A DNA stretch of 64,000 nt from CAVZTX01 sp963778375 (GTDB lineage: Bacteria > Chloroflexota > Ktedonobacteria > Ktedonobacterales > Ktedonobacteraceae), in assembly GCA_963778375.1 (NCBI GenBank), contig CAVZTX010000013.1, positions 62,001 to 126,000 on the forward strand, written 5' to 3'. The translations under genes were made by a program, and so were the position numbers. Below, piece after piece: positions 60,729 to 64,000 of this stretch (the stretch's first letter is position 1; each line of letters begins with the position of its first letter). Under the pieces are notes generated by a model. It had not been told where the DNA came from. It saw only the letters and a list, made by a program, of their open reading frames with translations, and did not search any database.

Positions 60729-61589
60729 ATGAAAGTTGGGATTGACAGCTATTGCTATCACCAATTCCTTGGCGAAGTCTACCCAGACCAGCAGCCACCG
60801 ACCAAAAACATGACTATGCAGGATTTCCTGAAGCGTGCAAATGAACTGGGTATGGATGGTGTTTCGCTCGAATCGTGCTTCTTTCCAAGCTATGATGCAG
60901 GCTGGTTGAAAGACTTGAAAGCTCAGTTGGATGAGTATGGTTTCGATCGTGTCTATGCCTGGGGTCACCCAGATGGTCTGGAGCGCGGACAGAATCGGGA
61001 TGCGTATAATGACATGATTGCTAGCATACCCCGTGCCAAGGCAATTGGTGCAGATGTAATGCGTGTGGTTGGCAGCAGCCTGATGTTCCGTCATGAACCT
61101 CATGGGCCACAAATCGAAGCTCTAATCAAAATGTTCAAAGAGGCAGTGAAGGCGGCTGAAGATCAAGGCGTGAAGATGGCGATTGAGAACCATATCGATT
61201 TTACGGCAGATGAAATCCTTCAGTTACTGGAAGGAGTTGGCTCCGAATATCTCGGTTTGAACTTCGATACAGGAAACTTCTTGCGCTTGTTGGATGACCC
61301 GGTTCGAGGAATGGAAAAGCTGGCACCTTATGTATTAGCTACTCATGTAAAAGATCTTGTGCCTGACAAGAATGCCTCCCCTACCGATTGGTTTTTCTTC
61401 GCCGGGGTGCCGGTAGGCCAGGGTTTAATCAACAATCAGAAACTGGCGGAATTTTTGCAGAAATCCAATTTCAAGGGCTTCCTTGCCGTTGAAATTGACC
61501 ATCCTCATGCCGATTGGGCTAATCGCGAAGATGAAGCTGTCGCGATTAGCGTCAAGGAACTGAAGCGAATCGCCTCTACCTTGAACTGA
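60729..61589 (+). CDS. Sugar phosphate isomerase/epimerase (xylose-isomerase-like TIM barrel)
   Basis: 286-residue TIM barrel of the AP-endonuclease-2/xylose-isomerase-like superfamily. It has GVSLESCFFPSYDAGWLKDLKAQL, GADVMRVVGSSLMFR, MAIENHIDFTADEILQLL (metal-binding Glu), LNFDTGNFLRLLDDP (Asp), ATHVKDLV (His/Asp), and FLAVEIDHPHADW (last Glu). It converts keto-sugars or inositol derivatives by epimerisation, isomerisation or dehydration. AACAGGAGG lies seven bases before the ATG. In context it handles an early intermediate of the imported substrate. Confidence 0.92.
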   Translation: MKVGIDSYCYHQFLGEVYPDQQPPTKNMTMQDFLKRANELGMDGVSLESCFFPSYDAGWLKDLKAQLDEYGFDRVYAWGHPDGLERGQNRDAYNDMIASIPRAKAIGADVMRVVGSSLMFRHEPHGPQIEALIKMFKEAVKAAEDQGVKMAIENHIDFTADEILQLLEGVGSEYLGLNFDTGNFLRLLDDPVRGMEKLAPYVLATHVKDLVPDKNASPTDWFFFAGVPVGQGLINNQKLAEFLQKSNFKGFLAVEIDHPHADWANREDEAVAISVKELKRIASTLN

Positions 61590-61653
61590 ACCAGATGCGC
61601 TGACAAGGTTTTCGATTCTCTGCGTAAAACCTCCAATGAAAGGGGATTTTCCA

Positions 61654-62817
61654 TTGAAAACCGTAAATGTGGCAATCATAGGAACGAAGTTTATGGGCAA
61701 GGCGCATAGCAATGCCTGGAGCTCGGCTCCAAAGTTCTTTAACTTGGATTTGAAGCCAATTCTGAAGGTAGCCTGTGGGCGCGATGAGAAAGCTACGGCT
61801 GATTTCGCCCAAAACTGGGGATGGGAAGAGGTAGAGAGCGACTGGCGTAAGGTAGTGGAGCGGCCAGATATCGACATCATCGATATAGTTACCCCTACCT
61901 ACCTGCATAAAGAAATCGCCGTTGCTGCCGCACAAAATGGTAAACATATCTTCTGTGAGAAGCCTGTGGCCCTCAGCTATGCTGAAGCGAAGGAAATGTA
62001 TGAAGTCGCAGAAAAGGCGGGTGTTTTGCATTATTTAAACCATAACTACCGCCGTGCTCCAGCCGTGGCATATGCGAAGCAGTTGATAGAAGAGGGAAAG
62101 GTTGGTCAGATTTATCACTGGCGTGGAGCATATTTGCAGGATTGGATCACAGATCCAAATTTTCCCCTGGTCTGGCAATTGCGAAAAGAAAGCGCTGGTG
62201 CTGGCCCTCACTATGACCTGAACTCTCACTCTGTAGACCTGGCTCGCTACCTGGTTGGTGAAGTTGCCTCTGTATCTGCCATCATGAAGCGTTTCGTCGA
62301 AAAGCGTCCGCTGCCTGGTGCTGGCGCGGGGACCTTCAAATCCGGTTCCGCTAGCTCAGAAACGGGTGAGGTGACCGTTGAGGATGCCTCGTTCATGGTT
62401 GCGGAGTTCGAGAACGGCGCGTTAGGCTCGTTTGAAGCTAGTCGGTTTGCTAACGGTCGTAAGAATTTCAACTTCTTTGAAATTTATGGCAGCAAGGGCA
62501 GTCTGACCTTTAATCTAGAACGAATGAATGAACTCCAGTATCTGGACCTGTCAGACCCAACGGACGAGCAGGGCTTCCGTACCATTCTGGTTACCAATGC
62601 CTCACATCCTTATGTTGCTGCCTGGTGGCCACCAGGACATATCATTGGCTACGAACATGAATTTACGCATGCAGTGGTCGATTTCTTAAATGCTCTGTCC
62701 AAGGGCGAGCAAATTACGCCCAACTTCCGCGATGGCATGAAGAATATGCAGGTGTTGGACGCCGGAATCGCATCTGCTACTTCTGGACGTAAAGTTGCTA
62801 TTCACGAGATTAAGTAG
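61654..62817 (+). CDS. Gfo/Idh/MocA-family dehydrogenase (second)
   Basis: 387 residues from TTG 61654, with AAAGGGG eight bases upstream; the ATG at 61636 lies within the ribosome site and lacks its own. N-terminus VAIIGTKFMGKAHSNAW is the Rossmann fold, EKPVALSYAEAKEM contains the catalytic Lys, and NSHSVDLARYLVG the His/Asp region. The loop between residues 215 and 245 (GAGAGTFKSGSASSETGEV) is longer than in many relatives. It probably oxidises a sugar or cyclitol, paired with the epimerase just upstream. Confidence 0.92.
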   Translation: MKTVNVAIIGTKFMGKAHSNAWSSAPKFFNLDLKPILKVACGRDEKATADFAQNWGWEEVESDWRKVVERPDIDIIDIVTPTYLHKEIAVAAAQNGKHIFCEKPVALSYAEAKEMYEVAEKAGVLHYLNHNYRRAPAVAYAKQLIEEGKVGQIYHWRGAYLQDWITDPNFPLVWQLRKESAGAGPHYDLNSHSVDLARYLVGEVASVSAIMKRFVEKRPLPGAGAGTFKSGSASSETGEVTVEDASFMVAEFENGALGSFEASRFANGRKNFNFFEIYGSKGSLTFNLERMNELQYLDLSDPTDEQGFRTILVTNASHPYVAAWWPPGHIIGYEHEFTHAVVDFLNALSKGEQITPNFRDGMKNMQVLDAGIASATSGRKVAIHEIK

Positions 62818-62863
62818 CACTAAGCAGGTTGGTTAGCTCTCTAGAGAGGTAGTGGAGATCGAA

Positions 62864-64000
62864 ATGAAAGCAAAGCTGGTACCACTCTATTACCAAAACC
62901 CGCAGGACCCGGATTTTGTCAAACAGCTTGGTAACTTACACCGCTTATTGGAACAAGAGGCAGAGGTTCTTGCGCCCGTTGCCCTGGGAGCAGCTCTGCC
63001 TGAAGGAGCAGATGCGGTAGTCTTCCCACAAATGTTGGGAGATGCCTATAAACATCTTGCAGATATCAAAGCGATCCAATTGCCGATCCTGGTTATTACC
63101 TCGGAGTTTGGCACAGTCTCTATGTGGGACTGGGAAATTAACAACTATCTGGCATCGGAGGATGTGCAAGTTCTGGCACCGAACAGCCCGGATCAGGCTC
63201 GTAAGATCTGCAAGGCCTGCGCATTAAAACGAGAACTGAGGGAGACAAAATTCCTCGCCTACCAGGATAATCCAGGAGAAGGTTTTCAGGCAGATATTTT
63301 CAAACGCTTTTACTGGTGGGAGCAGGAGTGTATTGACCGGCTACAGGACAAATTCGGCATCACAATCGTCAAGAAGAGCTTTAAGAAACTCGGGGAAGAA
63401 GCTAAGCAGATTCCTGATTCGGATGCCGAGGCTGTTTGGGAACAGTGGAAAGAACGAACGCCAATCATCAATCTTTCTCACCGCGCGATCCTCAGTTCTC
63501 TGAAACTCTATATGGCCGTCAAGCGCGACCTGGATGCTGACCCCAGCATTGTGGCTGCCGGAATTAACTGCCTGAATAAATCCCACTACTCGGACACCAC
63601 GCCTTGCCAGACGTGGAATATGTTCTTTGAGGACCGGAGGCTCATCTGGGGGTGTGAGGCGGACCTGGTTTCTATGATGACCGAGCTGTTGATCCATCGC
63701 ACCCTGGGTGTGCCGTTCATGATGACCAACCTGTATCCTTTTCTGATGGGTATGGCGGCCTTAAAGCATGAGAAGATCCCATATTTCCCGCCCGTCGATG
63801 CCGAACCTGAAAACCACATCTTGATGGCTCACTGCGGCTATCTTGGTGTGCTTCCCCAATCTTTCTCGACGGAGTGGAAGCTGAATGAGAAGGTGCTAGC
63901 AATTGTTGACGATAATGCTCATGCCATCGACGCCCGCTTACAGGAGGGTGATGTGACGCTTGTGAAGCTTATGCCTCCGTTTGACAGCATCTCTATTGTG
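62864..64000 (+). CDS. L-fucose/arabinose isomerase-like protein (3' partial)
   Basis: An open frame from ATG 62864 (GTGGAGATC upstream) runs to the window end (379 codons, no stop). The N-terminal half has GADAVVFPQMLGDAYKHLADI and PILVITSEFGTVSMWDWE. The C-terminal region has NCLNKSHYSDTTPCQTWNMFFEDRRLIWGCEADLVSMMTELLIHRTLGVPFMM, which fits the metal-binding Glu/Asp and C-terminal fold of fucose/arabinose isomerase-like proteins, then HILMAHCGYLGVLP. Many members of this family are not true isomerases. It probably belongs to the same operon as the MocA gene 46 bases upstream. Confidence 0.85.
   Translation, partial: MKAKLVPLYYQNPQDPDFVKQLGNLHRLLEQEAEVLAPVALGAALPEGADAVVFPQMLGDAYKHLADIKAIQLPILVITSEFGTVSMWDWEINNYLASEDVQVLAPNSPDQARKICKACALKRELRETKFLAYQDNPGEGFQADIFKRFYWWEQECIDRLQDKFGITIVKKSFKKLGEEAKQIPDSDAEAVWEQWKERTPIINLSHRAILSSLKLYMAVKRDLDADPSIVAAGINCLNKSHYSDTTPCQTWNMFFEDRRLIWGCEADLVSMMTELLIHRTLGVPFMMTNLYPFLMGMAALKHEKIPYFPPVDAEPENHILMAHCGYLGVLPQSFSTEWKLNEKVLAIVDDNAHAIDARLQEGDVTLVKLMPPFDSISIV

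Noticed and set aside
1..64000. CRISPR array or prophage
   Set aside because: No regularly spaced repeat series and no phage structural or integrase genes were recognised.

Overview
The window most likely comes from a filamentous, spore-forming-type soil Chloroflexota of the class Ktedonobacteria. This is inferred from gene content, not from a marker gene. The clues are a membrane-anchored seven-blade WD40 protein, a roadblock/roadblock/MglA-type GTPase cassette, a DUF4388 (PatA-N-like) protein, low-complexity Q/P-rich membrane proteins, an orphan VirB11/CpaF-like ATPase, GTG and TTG starts behind strong AGGAGG sites, and TTGACA-N17-TATAAT promoters. No rRNA, prophage, CRISPR array or intact insertion sequence is visible.

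Layout. (1) 1-9.5 kb: a dipeptide/oligopeptide ABC importer with two paralogous binding lipoproteins (the first cut by the window edge), a WD40 protein between them, two permeases (the first carrying a +1 frameshift) and two ATPases. (2) 9.6-16.7 kb: an ABC-2 exporter pair, a small membrane protein, guaB behind a leader terminator, a roadblock/roadblock/GTPase signalling cassette, and three small minus-strand genes. (3) 17-24.8 kb: tRNA-Ser, a DUF4388 protein followed by a broken sigma-54-activator gene, moeA, tRNA-Glu, PAP2 phosphatase, a diacylglycerol-kinase-like lipid kinase and an AidB-like acyl-CoA dehydrogenase. (4) 24.9-37.5 kb, accessory: a GT-C-type membrane protein, a secreted GH52-like glycosidase, a three-module TIR protein with its own promoter and a very long terminator hairpin, a cupredoxin lipoprotein, an SRPBCC protein with a repeat tail, a structured non-coding RNA candidate resembling a stand-alone HEARO/omega RNA, and three membrane proteins with Q/P-rich tails. 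(5) 37.5-47.5 kb: lepA, mnmA, a SWIM protein, a cytochrome P450 with a small partner, a GT4 glycosyltransferase, an orphan secretion-type ATPase and a histidine phosphatase. (6) 47.6-64 kb: a large divergent sugar-catabolism regulon.

The sugar regulon is the clearest functional system. Nine minus-strand genes (FGGY kinase, MocA-type dehydrogenase, zinc alcohol dehydrogenase, phosphotriesterase-type hydrolase, cupin phosphoglucose isomerase, 2-hydroxyacid dehydrogenase, KDPG-type aldolase, AroE-like dehydrogenase, GntR/UTRA regulator) diverge from a ribose-type ABC importer followed by a xylose-isomerase-like epimerase, a second MocA dehydrogenase and a fucose-isomerase-like protein cut by the window end. 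The intergenic space holds two well-formed sigma-A promoters pointing outwards. Each has a palindrome just downstream of its -10, one of them a perfect 28-bp palindrome. This suggests double repression by the GntR protein encoded at the end of the minus operon. The enzyme set matches no sugar pathway I can name.

Recurrent oddities are unusually long perfect intergenic hairpins (arms of 23, 30 and 25 bp), a 40-nt REP-like repeat present both between genes and inside a glycosyltransferase gene, and intrinsic terminators placed inside the leaders of guaB and mnmA.
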